From JBBPZK01 sp965219175 (GTDB taxonomy: Bacteria; Actinomycetota; Rubrobacteria; Rubrobacterales; Rubrobacteraceae), in the NCBI GenBank assembly GCA_965219175.1, contig CBDCNI010000001.1:2356001-2420000 (forward strand): a stretch of 64,000 nucleotides of DNA, given 5' to 3'. The notes below the pieces were generated by a model. It ran no database searches. It was not told where the DNA came from and saw only the letters and a program-made list of their open reading frames with translations. Below are positions 27,639-35,361 of the stretch, in pieces (within the stretch, counting starts at the first letter, position 1; every line of letters starts with the position of its first letter). The position numbers were made by a program, and so were the translations under genes.

Positions 27639-29186
27639 TTATTGGTTGGAGTCCTCGTCCTTCTTGGCGTCTCGTATTCTTCTTGTGAATCGCTCTTGAA
27701 TTCTCCATCTGCCGATTTGAGAAACAATTTGAGAGAAGATAAAAGGACCTGCTTTCGGACCGCTCTTCTTGCCGATCAATACTGTATAAACAGCAGCGAA
27801 AGCCTTTCCGGGCTTTAGGTCGAACTCTGCCGCCGTATTATACAAGATGCTTTGTATTGCCTCTCCATCAAGCTCGTCTCCAGGTTTGCTCAAACTGAAC
27901 AAATAGTAGGAGGCTTTGTCAAGGTAATCTAGTTGCTCTTTACTGAGGCCTTTCGCAGCCTCCGCTGCCTCCGGTAGCTCCAACAGCTTCACTCTAAACG
28001 AATCTGGGGCCCATCTGTTTGCCCATCTCCGTGCGTATTCTAAATTCTTGGCTAAAGACTCTCGATCTTTAGTGTCTTCTCTATAGCCTCCTGTCTCAAG
28101 AGTTTGTACCGCCGCGTCAACATCGTCACCGACACTCTGAGCAATCATGGTTAGATGAGCAAAAGGCACTAGCCCGTTGGTTACGCGGCCTCGATATTCG
28201 TCCATGAACTGCGGGAAGCCGCCTTGAAGGTCCAGGTCAAGGGCGCGGGCCGGGTCGCGGCCGAGCATCATCCGCCGCAGCGCGTCGGGCGGCATGATCT
28301 TCAGCAAGTCTTTCGGCAGGAGCACTATGCCTTTGGAGCTGCTCATGGCTCCTTTGCCTTTTATGGAGATCCACTCGTACTCGTACCGACCCGGAACCGG
28401 ATAGTGGAAGACTTCGCGGGACATCTTGTCGGCCGTCTCGGTCGAACCTCCGCTGCTGGTATGGTCTTTTCCGAACGGCTCGAACGTCACCCCGAGCGCC
28501 TTCCAGCGCGCCGCGAGCTCCACCCGCCAGCCGAGTTTTCCCTCGCCCTTGGAGTAGTCGACCGCCTCCTCGAAGCCGTCCTCATCCGCGTAGACGACGC
28601 TGTGCTCGTCGGGGACGTGCTCCAGGACGCGGACTCCGGACAGCTTGCCGCCGGTCCTGCGAGGCAAGTACGGAGACCAATGCTCCGGCATCTCACGCCC
28701 GCTGACCTCCTGTAGGATGCCCCGCAACTCATCCGTGTGCTCCAGGGCTTCGCGAGTCACGCTCTTGTAGACGCCTGCCTCGTACAGCTCGTGGGAGCGG
28801 AGGACTTCGATGTCCATATCCATCTCTTGCAGGGCTTCCTCGAAAGGCGCCAGGAAGTGTTCGGCATAGGAGGCGTGACAATCGCCTTCGGGGTCCGGCA
28901 CGTAGGCGAGGCTGTGGCCGATGTACTCCTCGAAGCTCTCGGGGATGCCGGGGGAGATCTTACGCAGCGGGTCTATCGTGTCGGCGTGGAAGATGAAGCG
29001 CGTCTCTTCGCCGCGCGCCTTCAAGGCGTTGGCGACCGCCTCCGCAACGAGCACCTCGCGCAGGTTTCCAGCGTGAATGTTGCCGGAAGGGCTGATGCCG
29101 GTGACGACTACGTGAGGCCCTTCGCCGAGGCGTTCGGCAGATTTCTCGGCCCAGCCGGGTATGTAAGTTACGTTCGTCTGTTCCAT
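27639..29186 (-). CDS. lysS: Lysyl-tRNA synthetase, class I, mosaic gene
   Basis: 515 residues. Archaeal-type class I LysRS, not the class II enzyme of most bacteria: GISPSGNIHAGNLREV (HIGH-type) and GAMSSSKG (KMSKS-type). The N-terminal two thirds (29186 to about 28200) have normal high G+C. The last 560 bases are visibly A+T-richer with TCT, AGA and TTG codons, and a second, G+C-rich copy of the C-terminal end follows the stop. The protein appears intact. ATG start at 29186. Transcribed towards clpC. Confidence 0.93.
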   Translation of the reverse strand: MEQTNVTYIPGWAEKSAERLGEGPHVVVTGISPSGNIHAGNLREVLVAEAVANALKARGEETRFIFHADTIDPLRKISPGIPESFEEYIGHSLAYVPDPEGDCHASYAEHFLAPFEEALQEMDMDIEVLRSHELYEAGVYKSVTREALEHTDELRGILQEVSGREMPEHWSPYLPRRTGGKLSGVRVLEHVPDEHSVVYADEDGFEEAVDYSKGEGKLGWRVELAARWKALGVTFEPFGKDHTSSGGSTETADKMSREVFHYPVPGRYEYEWISIKGKGAMSSSKGIVLLPKDLLKIMPPDALRRMMLGRDPARALDLDLQGGFPQFMDEYRGRVTNGLVPFAHLTMIAQSVGDDVDAAVQTLETGGYREDTKDRESLAKNLEYARRWANRWAPDSFRVKLLELPEAAEAAKGLSKEQLDYLDKASYYLFSLSKPGDELDGEAIQSILYNTAAEFDLKPGKAFAAVYTVLIGKKSGPKAGPFIFSQIVSQIGRWRIQERFTRRIRDAKKDEDSNQ

Positions 29187-29228
29187 ATAAGAGAGGTTAC
29201 CGCAGGTTCGTGAGGGTGTAGCGTTGGC

Positions 29229-29714
29229 TCAACTCGCGATCTCGATGTTGACGATCTCGTACTCCGTGGCCCCGCGGGGCGTGGAGACGGTGACCGTCTC
29301 GCCGACGCGACGCTTGAGTACGGCGCGGCCGACCGGGGAGGCGTGGGAGAGCTTGCCGCTCGTCGGGTCGGATTCGTTTGCGCCGACGATGTCGAAGACC
29401 CTCTCGTCTTCCCGGCCGACGACCCGGAGGGTTACGCGCGAACCGAGGGTCACGCCTCCCTCGTTCTCGGCGGCCGGCTCCACGACCTTCGCCGTCCGCA
29501 GGCGGCGCTGAATCTCGCTGATCCGACGTTCGAGTAGGTACTGCTCGTTTTTAGCGTCATCGTATTCAGAGTTCTCGGAGATGTCGCCAAACTCCCGCGC
29601 CTGACGGATGCGGTCGGCGATATCCCTCCTACGGGTTCCTGTCAAATGTTCGAGTTCGCTCTGGAGCTTCTTGAGACCCTCTGGGGTCACCAACTCCTGA
29701 TTTTTTTCTGTCAT
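29229..29714 (-). CDS. greA: Transcription elongation factor GreA
   Basis: 161 residues. N-terminal antiparallel coiled coil with the acidic tip at ARE FGD-type segment (REFGDISENSEYDDAKNEQ), which enters the polymerase secondary channel and triggers transcript cleavage, then the FKBP-like C-terminal domain ending SPVGRAVLKRRVGETVTV. Lies 42 bases upstream of lysS, an order also seen in other actinobacteria. Confidence 0.95.
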   Translation of the reverse strand: MTEKNQELVTPEGLKKLQSELEHLTGTRRRDIADRIRQAREFGDISENSEYDDAKNEQYLLERRISEIQRRLRTAKVVEPAAENEGGVTLGSRVTLRVVGREDERVFDIVGANESDPTSGKLSHASPVGRAVLKRRVGETVTVSTPRGATEYEIVNIEIAS

Positions 29715-29784
29715 AGGGTGCGAGATTATACGGATCGTTTTCTAAAGTGTCAACGTGGTGCTAGCACTCCAGCGAACATCGGGC

Positions 29785-30576
29785 CTAGGCGGGCGCGTTT
29801 AGCTCGTAGAGGACGCGGAGTCCTTTTAGCGTGAGGTCCGGGTCGAGCATCTTTATCTCCCGGCAGTGCGGGACGATGGCAGGCGCGGGGCCGCCGGTCG
29901 CTATCACCTTGAAATCGTCCGGGGAGCCCGGCGCTGTTCCCATCTCCTCCTTGAAACGACGGATCAGGGAATCGACCGCCCCAGCGTAACCGTAGATGAA
30001 ACCACTGCGGATCGAGTCCGGCGTATTGGTTGCTATCGCTTTCGGCGTGCGCTCTTCGAGGTCAACGTCGGCCAGCTTGGCGGCGCGAGAGGCGAGAGCT
30101 TCGAGCGAGATGTAGACGCCGGGCATGAGCGCCCCGCCTCTGTAGTTGGCGTCCGCGTCCACGGCCTCGACGCTCGTCGCGGTCCCGAAGTCCACGATGA
30201 TCGCCGGCAGGCCGTAAAAACGACTGACCGCAACGGAGTTCACTATCCTGTCGGACCCGACTTGAGCCGGGTTATCGTAGCAGTTGACGAGCCCGGTCTT
30301 TATCTCCGGGCTCACGGAATAGAAAGGGACCTTCAGGAGGTCTTCCGCGAGCTTCCTGTAGGCTCGGAGCAGCGGCGGAACGTCGCTTGAGACGAAGATA
30401 GCCATGATCTCCCCGAGCTTTATCCCGCGCAAACCGAGCAGAGAAGCGCACGCGCCCCCGATCTCGTCAGCCGTCCGATGAGCCTCGGTCGCCATCCGCC
30501 AACGCCCACGAAGATCATCCCCCGCATAGAGTCCGAGCACCGTCTGCGTGTTACCGATATCAGCCGCCATCAGCAT
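29785..30576 (-). CDS. coaX: Type III pantothenate kinase
   Basis: 263 residues from ATG at 30576, which has GGGGAG about seven bases upstream and overlaps the folK end by seven bases. A second ATG two codons on is possible. The frame stays open further upstream but without family similarity. First step of coenzyme A synthesis. ASKHA-fold motifs: ADIGNTQTVLG at the start, then VGSDRIVNSVA and IVDFGTATSVEAVD. Follows folK, as in several actinobacteria. Confidence 0.94.
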   Translation of the reverse strand: MLMAADIGNTQTVLGLYAGDDLRGRWRMATEAHRTADEIGGACASLLGLRGIKLGEIMAIFVSSDVPPLLRAYRKLAEDLLKVPFYSVSPEIKTGLVNCYDNPAQVGSDRIVNSVAVSRFYGLPAIIVDFGTATSVEAVDADANYRGGALMPGVYISLEALASRAAKLADVDLEERTPKAIATNTPDSIRSGFIYGYAGAVDSLIRRFKEEMGTAPGSPDDFKVIATGGPAPAIVPHCREIKMLDPDLTLKGLRVLYELNAPA

Positions 30577-31064
30577 AGCCGTCTCCCCTCGAACTCGCGC
30601 ACTCCCGCCAGGTCCGCCCCATCCAACAACGCGCCCACCGTACCATATCCCGGTACCCGTATACTCGCGTCGAGGTCGGCCAAACCTCTCAGGTTGAAAG
30701 CCCGGAGTATCCCCCGATGCGGCAGCACCAGATCCGGCTTTTCCAAAACCTCCTCCCCGAACAGCAAGATGTCTACGTCGATGGTGCGTGGCGCCTTCTC
30801 TCCCTTCCGCTCCCTCCCGAACGCCGTCTCGACACCTTGACAGAAACGCAACAACTCGACCGCCGACACTCCGCACTCGAAGGCCGCCACGCAATTCAAA
30901 TACTCCGGCTGCGCCTCCTCCACCTCGACAGGCGCGGTCTCATAGACTTTAGAGGCGCCGATAAACTCCATCCGCGGCCCTCGTCCGAGCGCACCCACGG
31001 CTGATCGCAGAGAACACATCCGGTCGCCCAGGTTGCTGCCGAGGCTGATAAAAACTTGGGTCAT
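30570..31064 (-). CDS. folK: 2-amino-4-hydroxy-6-hydroxymethyldihydropteridine pyrophosphokinase
   Basis: 164 residues. Pyrophosphorylates hydroxymethyl-dihydropterin in folate synthesis. FISLGSNLGDR at the start, VYETAPVEVEEAQPEYLNCV and APRTIDVDILLFGEEV carry the ATP- and Mg-binding residues. The usual HPR motif reads PHRG. Overlaps the ClpN/FolB-like gene by four bases upstream and coaX downstream. Confidence 0.94.
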   Translation of the reverse strand: MTQVFISLGSNLGDRMCSLRSAVGALGRGPRMEFIGASKVYETAPVEVEEAQPEYLNCVAAFECGVSAVELLRFCQGVETAFGRERKGEKAPRTIDVDILLFGEEVLEKPDLVLPHRGILRAFNLRGLADLDASIRVPGYGTVGALLDGADLAGVREFEGRRLC

Positions 31065-31891
31065 CGGCGGAACGTTGCGGAAAAGGCTATGCCGGAACTC
31101 GTGCGTCTCTCAAAAAATCGCTCCCTGACAGCATTGACCTCGACCTCGCGAACCGTCGGAAATCGCTCCAGCACCAGTTCACCAGAGCCCACAACAGCCG
31201 TCTTCACGGACTTATACTCTCTTTCTCCCAACACTTCCGCAACATCGTCAAGACGCTCACCGTGATCTATTATCTCTGAACTCTCTTCGACTTCTTCAGC
31301 GTCATAGTACAAGTACAAGAGCAGCGTTCTAACCCGGCCTTTGACACGCACTCCTACCCGAAGCGGGATAGCCGGCGACCGAAACATTGTCTGGCGCTCT
31401 GCTATATCTTCATCCTCCATCTCTGCCTCGACCAAGTCCAGAGAGTCCAACTGCGATGCTTCTCCAACTTCCCGCAAGACTTCCTGGCGGACTTTGTCCG
31501 GGTCAACGTCGAGGTTCGAGAGAACCCTGGCCGCGACACCCTCACTCTCGCGTACCAGCCCGAGCAGGATGTGCTCGGTGCCGGTATAGTCGTACCCGAA
31601 TTGCTGCGCCTCCCTGAGCGCCAACTCCAAGACTTTCTTCGAACGTGGGGTGAACGGCGCCTGGCCTACCGTCCCCTCCTCGCCGTAACCGACGATGCTC
31701 TCCACCTGCTCGCGGACCCTATTGAGGGTTGCGCCCTGAGAGTTCAAGATCCTGGCCGCTACTCCTTCGTCCTCGCGCAAGAGGCCGAGTAGCAGGTGCT
31801 CGGTGCCGATGTAGTTGTGGTTGAGGCGGGTGGCCTCTTCCAGGGCCAGATCAATGACCCTGCGGGCTCGTTCCGTAAGCCTCTCTAACAC
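31061..31891 (-). CDS. ClpC N-domain / FolB-like chimeric protein
   Basis: 276 residues, GTG start at 31891 with AAGGAGG. Residues 1-145 are a clear duplicate of the Clp_N repeats of the ClpC encoded at 24.7-27.2 kb (shared runs include RESEGVAARVLSNLDVDPDK), and the match extends upstream through the ribosome binding site (GGAGGCTCC). No AAA+ module follows. After an acidic linker, residues about 175-276 weakly resemble dihydroneopterin aldolase (VDHGERLDDVAEVL-like and LVLERFPTVREVEV). However, the usual catalytic Glu segment and the Lys-Pro near the C terminus are not seen. The gene occupies the folB slot between folP and folK. It may be a degraded FolB or an adaptor; FolB activity is doubtful. 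Confidence 0.75.
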   Translation of the reverse strand: MLERLTERARRVIDLALEEATRLNHNYIGTEHLLLGLLREDEGVAARILNSQGATLNRVREQVESIVGYGEEGTVGQAPFTPRSKKVLELALREAQQFGYDYTGTEHILLGLVRESEGVAARVLSNLDVDPDKVRQEVLREVGEASQLDSLDLVEAEMEDEDIAERQTMFRSPAIPLRVGVRVKGRVRTLLLYLYYDAEEVEESSEIIDHGERLDDVAEVLGEREYKSVKTAVVGSGELVLERFPTVREVEVNAVRERFFERRTSSGIAFSATFRR

Positions 31892-31958
31892 TACTTGGAG
31901 CCTCCTTGGAAGATGCCTTCAGGAGTTTCATTATAGGCGTTCTTTGTCGCCCCCGGCA

Positions 31959-32819
31959 CTAGGCTCGCCGCACGGCTGCAGCGACCGCGAGGGCTTCGCG
32001 GTTGGCCGCTACGTCGTGGACGCGGAAGAAGTTTACGCCCCGTTCGTAGGCCATGATGCTCGTCGCCACGGTCCCGGAGACTCGTTTTTCCGCCTCTTCT
32101 ACGCCGGTGATCCGGCCGAGAAAACCTTTGCGGGACGCGCCGAGGAGTACGGGGAATCCGAGGCTCACGACTTCATCGAGCCGGTTCAGGAGGGCAAGGT
32201 TATGCTCAAGCGTCTTGCCGAAACCGATGCCGGGGTCGAGGATGATGTTTTGCGGCGACACGCCTATAGAGATCGCATACTCCGCCCGCGCGGCGAGGAA
32301 GTCTCGCACCTCGGCGACCACGTCTCCGTAGCGGGGGTCTTGCTGCATCGTCTTCGGCTCGCCGAGCATGTGCATCAGCACTACCGGGCATCCGGCGTCG
32401 GCGGCGACCTTCGCCATCTCCGGGTCGCCCCGAAGCGCTGTCACGTCGTTCAAGATATGAGCTCCGGCTTCCAGGGCGACTGCAGCGGTAGAGGCGCGGT
32501 AAGTATCCACGGAGATGATCGCCTGTGGGTGTTGCTCCAGTATCCGTCGAACTACCGGGATCACCCGGCGCCTCTCTTCTTCCGGGGAGACGGGCTCCGA
32601 GCCGGGGCGGGTGGATTCACCGCCGATGTCTATTACGTCCGCGCCCTCGTCGAGCATCACGGTCGCGCGGGCGACCGAAGCTTCAAGGTCGGAGAACTCA
32701 CCGCCGTCTGAGAAGGAATCTGGGGTGACGTTTAGGATACCGAATACGACAGGGCCGGGGCCTAAAGTTCGGTCCCCGACCCTGATGGTGTTGCGTGTTT
32801 CCGGTTTAGCCGCGCTTAC
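31959..32819 (-). CDS. folP: Dihydropteroate synthase, no standard start codon
   Basis: TIM-barrel enzyme joining pterin pyrophosphate and p-aminobenzoate. GILNVTPDSFSDGG, DIGGESTRPGSEPV, ILNDVTAL and LLGASRKGFLGR are all present. The frame is open from the ftsH TAA (32825) in the same frame, but contains no ATG, GTG, TTG or CTG before GTG 32660, which lies after the essential NVTPDS motif. A good AGGAG overlapping the end of ftsH is spaced six bases from GTA at 32819, which is used here as the presumed start (286 residues). The site looks like a mutated GTG, a non-standard start, or a sequence error. Confidence 0.85.
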   Translation of the reverse strand, partial: VSAAKPETRNTIRVGDRTLGPGPVVFGILNVTPDSFSDGGEFSDLEASVARATVMLDEGADVIDIGGESTRPGSEPVSPEEERRRVIPVVRRILEQHPQAIISVDTYRASTAAVALEAGAHILNDVTALRGDPEMAKVAADAGCPVVLMHMLGEPKTMQQDPRYGDVVAEVRDFLAARAEYAISIGVSPQNIILDPGIGFGKTLEHNLALLNRLDEVVSLGFPVLLGASRKGFLGRITGVEEAEKRVSGTVATSIMAYERGVNFFRVHDVAANREALAVAAAVRRA

Positions 32820-32822
32820 TGT

Positions 32823-34709
32823 TTACTCCTGATGGCCGTTTCGGTGCGGGCCGCCGTCCATGTGGACTTTATCCACTGCGTACTCCTCGATAAGACGCCG
32901 GAGGTGTACGGCGTCCACCGTTTCGTACTCGATCAGGTCGTGGGAAAGTTTCTCCACGAGGCTGCGGTTGCGGATCAGGAGGTCTTCTGCGGTATCGTAG
33001 GACTCGTCCACGATCCGCCGGATCTCTTTGTCGATCTGGAAGGCGATCTCATCGGAGTAGTCCGGCTGGGTGCCGAAATCTCGACCCATGAAGACCTGCT
33101 GGTTCTGCTGCCCGAGCGCCATAGGTCCGAGCTTATCGCTCATCCCGTAGCGCATGACCATCTGACGGGCGGTCTGGGTGACGCGCTCCAGGTCGTTCGA
33201 AGCGCCGGTGGTGATTTCATCGAAGGTCACCCGCTCGGCCGCACGCCCCCCGAGCATCATCGCGAGCTGCGCCATTAACTGGCTGCGGCTCATCATGAAC
33301 CGATCCTCGGTCGGCAGGCTCATCGTTATGCCGAGAGCCTGTCCTCGCGGGATTATGGTGATCTTATGAACCGGGTCCGCGTCTGCCAATAGCGCGCCGA
33401 CGACGGCGTGTCCGGCCTCGTGGTAAGCGGTGATCTCCTTTTCCTTCTCGGAGATGATGCGCGTCTTGCGCTCAGGACCGGCGATGACCCGGTCTATGGC
33501 CTCTTCCATCTCGTGCATGCTGACTTCTTCTTTGTCGTGCCTGGCCGCGAGCAGCGCCGCCTCGTTGACCAGGTTCGCGAGGTCCGCGCCGGTGAAACCG
33601 GGAGTGCTGCGGGCCAGCGTCGCTATGTCCACGTTATCGGCGAGCGGCTTGCCCCGCGAATGGACGCTCAGGATCTTCTCGCGTCCCGGAAGGTCCGGCC
33701 TGTCCACCGTGATCTGGCGGTCGAAACGCCCCGGACGCAAGAGCGCCGGGTCCAGGATGTCCGGTCGGTTGGTCGCGGCGATCATGATAATGCCGCTCTT
33801 CGCGTCGAAGCCGTCCATCTCGACCAGAAGCTGGTTCAAGGTCTGCTCCCGCTCGTCGTGACCGCCGCCCATGCCGGCCCCGCGCTGGCGGCCGACCGCG
33901 TCGATCTCATCCATGAAGATGATGCACGGCGAGTTCTGCTTTGCCTGCTCGAAGAGGTCCCTGACGCGGCTCGCGCCAACGCCGACGAACATCTCCACGA
34001 AGTCCGAGCCGGAGATTGAGAAGAACGGAACCCCGGCCTCACCGGCCACGGCCCGCGCCAGGAGCGTCTTGCCCGTTCCGGGAGGACCGACCAGCAGTGC
34101 GCCCTTCGGAATTCTCGCGCCGAGCTTCTGGAACTTCTGCGGGTTCTCCAAGAACTCCTTGATCTCCGTGAGTTCCTGTACCGCTTCCTGGACGCCCGCG
34201 ACATCCGCGAACGTTACCTTCGGCGAATCCTTGCTCATCCTGCGGGCCTTGCTCTTACCGAAGCTCATCACCCGGTTGCCGCCGCCCTGCATGGAACTCA
34301 TCAGGAACAGGATGACCAGGAGGATCAGGAATATAGGACCTATCGTGGTCAAAAGACCGAGCCAGAGGCCCGTGTTCTGGGGGTCCGTGGTAAACGGTAT
34401 CTTGGCTTTATTAAAGGTAGCCGCGATGTCGTACTGCTGAGGGTACGAATACTTGAACTGCTGGCCTTTTTTACCGTTTTTGAGGTAGCCGGCAACGGTC
34501 TGGTCTTGATCCTTGACCGTAAGCTGCTTGGGGCTGTCTTTGGGGACGTTTGTAACGAAGCTCTTGTTGTCTACAGCCTTCAGGAACTGCTGCGAGTTAA
34601 GAGTCTTTACGTCCGGGTTGCTCGCGGAGAGAAACCGTACCAGGATCACCGCCATAACCATTATTATGACGAAGTACAGCAGACCGCCACTTCTTAAAAA
34701 TCTGCCCAA
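32823..34709 (-). CDS. ftsH: ATP-dependent zinc metalloprotease FtsH
   Basis: 628 residues. Two N-terminal transmembrane helices (about 9-27 and 113-136) with an extracytoplasmic loop between, AAA+ module with GPPGTGKT and the SRH, then the M41 protease domain with HEAGH and a distal Asp. Membrane-anchored quality-control protease. TTG start at 34709. Heads the run ftsH, folP, clpN-folB-like, folK, coaX and follows tilS-hpt, a conserved order in Gram-positives. Confidence 0.96.
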   Translation of the reverse strand: MGRFLRSGGLLYFVIIMVMAVILVRFLSASNPDVKTLNSQQFLKAVDNKSFVTNVPKDSPKQLTVKDQDQTVAGYLKNGKKGQQFKYSYPQQYDIAATFNKAKIPFTTDPQNTGLWLGLLTTIGPIFLILLVILFLMSSMQGGGNRVMSFGKSKARRMSKDSPKVTFADVAGVQEAVQELTEIKEFLENPQKFQKLGARIPKGALLVGPPGTGKTLLARAVAGEAGVPFFSISGSDFVEMFVGVGASRVRDLFEQAKQNSPCIIFMDEIDAVGRQRGAGMGGGHDEREQTLNQLLVEMDGFDAKSGIIMIAATNRPDILDPALLRPGRFDRQITVDRPDLPGREKILSVHSRGKPLADNVDIATLARSTPGFTGADLANLVNEAALLAARHDKEEVSMHEMEEAIDRVIAGPERKTRIISEKEKEITAYHEAGHAVVGALLADADPVHKITIIPRGQALGITMSLPTEDRFMMSRSQLMAQLAMMLGGRAAERVTFDEITTGASNDLERVTQTARQMVMRYGMSDKLGPMALGQQNQQVFMGRDFGTQPDYSDEIAFQIDKEIRRIVDESYDTAEDLLIRNRSLVEKLSHDLIEYETVDAVHLRRLIEEYAVDKVHMDGGPHRNGHQE

Positions 34710-34746
34710 CTCTCTTTACCTCTCAAGATACGTTATTAACATCGCG

Positions 34747-34752
34747 ATTATA
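34747..34752 (-). promoter_or_regulatory. -10 element upstream of ftsH
   Basis: TATAAT on the minus strand, about 38 bases before the ftsH start, in the only A+T-rich part of the hpt-ftsH gap. The -35 region is weak, with a TTACCT-like hexamer at 19-base spacing. Confidence 0.4.
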
Positions 34753-34817
34753 CTACCTGCGCCGCGACCGGAGGTAAGGTGCATCACTTCGAGAGCAGAT
34801 ACATCCAGAAACCGGCG

Positions 34818-35360
34818 TCAGGATTTCTCGAAGGTCTCCGGCTTGAGCACGCATATGTCGGGAAGGTTACGGTACGAGCCGTCGTAGTCGAGGCCGTAGC
34901 CAACTACAAACTCGTCCGGCACTTCGAACCCGAGGTACTTGACCGGCAACTCGACCTTTCTCCTGGAAGGTTTGGTCAGGAGAGAGCAGATCTCCAGCGA
35001 AGCCGGCTTTCGGGCGAGAAGAGAACGACGCAGGTACGAGAGCGTGAGGCCCGTATCTACTATGTCCTCGACTATCAGGACGTGGCGACCGGTTATGTCT
35101 TCTTCCAGGTCTTTCAGGATACGGACGACGCCGCTGGATGAGGTGCCGGAGCCGTAGGAGCTTATGTCCATGAAGTCTATTTCGCACGGCAAGTTTATGC
35201 TGCGCATCAAGTCGCCCATCACCACGACGGCGCCGCGCAGGATGCCAATCAGGAGCGGACGCTCGCCCGCGTAATCTTGGGTGATGCGCTCCCCGATCTC
35301 ACGCACCTTCTCCTGGATATCCGCTGACGATATGAGGACTTCTTTCACGTCGGGCATCAT
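34818..35360 (-). CDS. hpt: Hypoxanthine phosphoribosyltransferase
   Basis: 180 residues from ATG at 35360, chosen because GTGGAG lies nine bases upstream and the protein then begins MMPDVKEVLIS like its homologues. A GTG five codons earlier (35375) would overlap tilS by 14 bases. Purine salvage enzyme with PRPP-binding loop VLIVEDIVDTGLTL and the flexible SSYGSGT loop. Follows tilS directly, as in Bacillus. Confidence 0.94.
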   Translation of the reverse strand: MMPDVKEVLISSADIQEKVREIGERITQDYAGERPLLIGILRGAVVVMGDLMRSINLPCEIDFMDISSYGSGTSSSGVVRILKDLEEDITGRHVLIVEDIVDTGLTLSYLRRSLLARKPASLEICSLLTKPSRRKVELPVKYLGFEVPDEFVVGYGLDYDGSYRNLPDICVLKPETFEKS

Positions 35361-35361
35361 A

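Noticed and set aside
29785..30894. Longer coaX beginning at 30894
   Set aside because: The extra 106 residues are antisense to folK and lack similarity. The ATG at 30576 has a ribosome binding site and gives the family N terminus.
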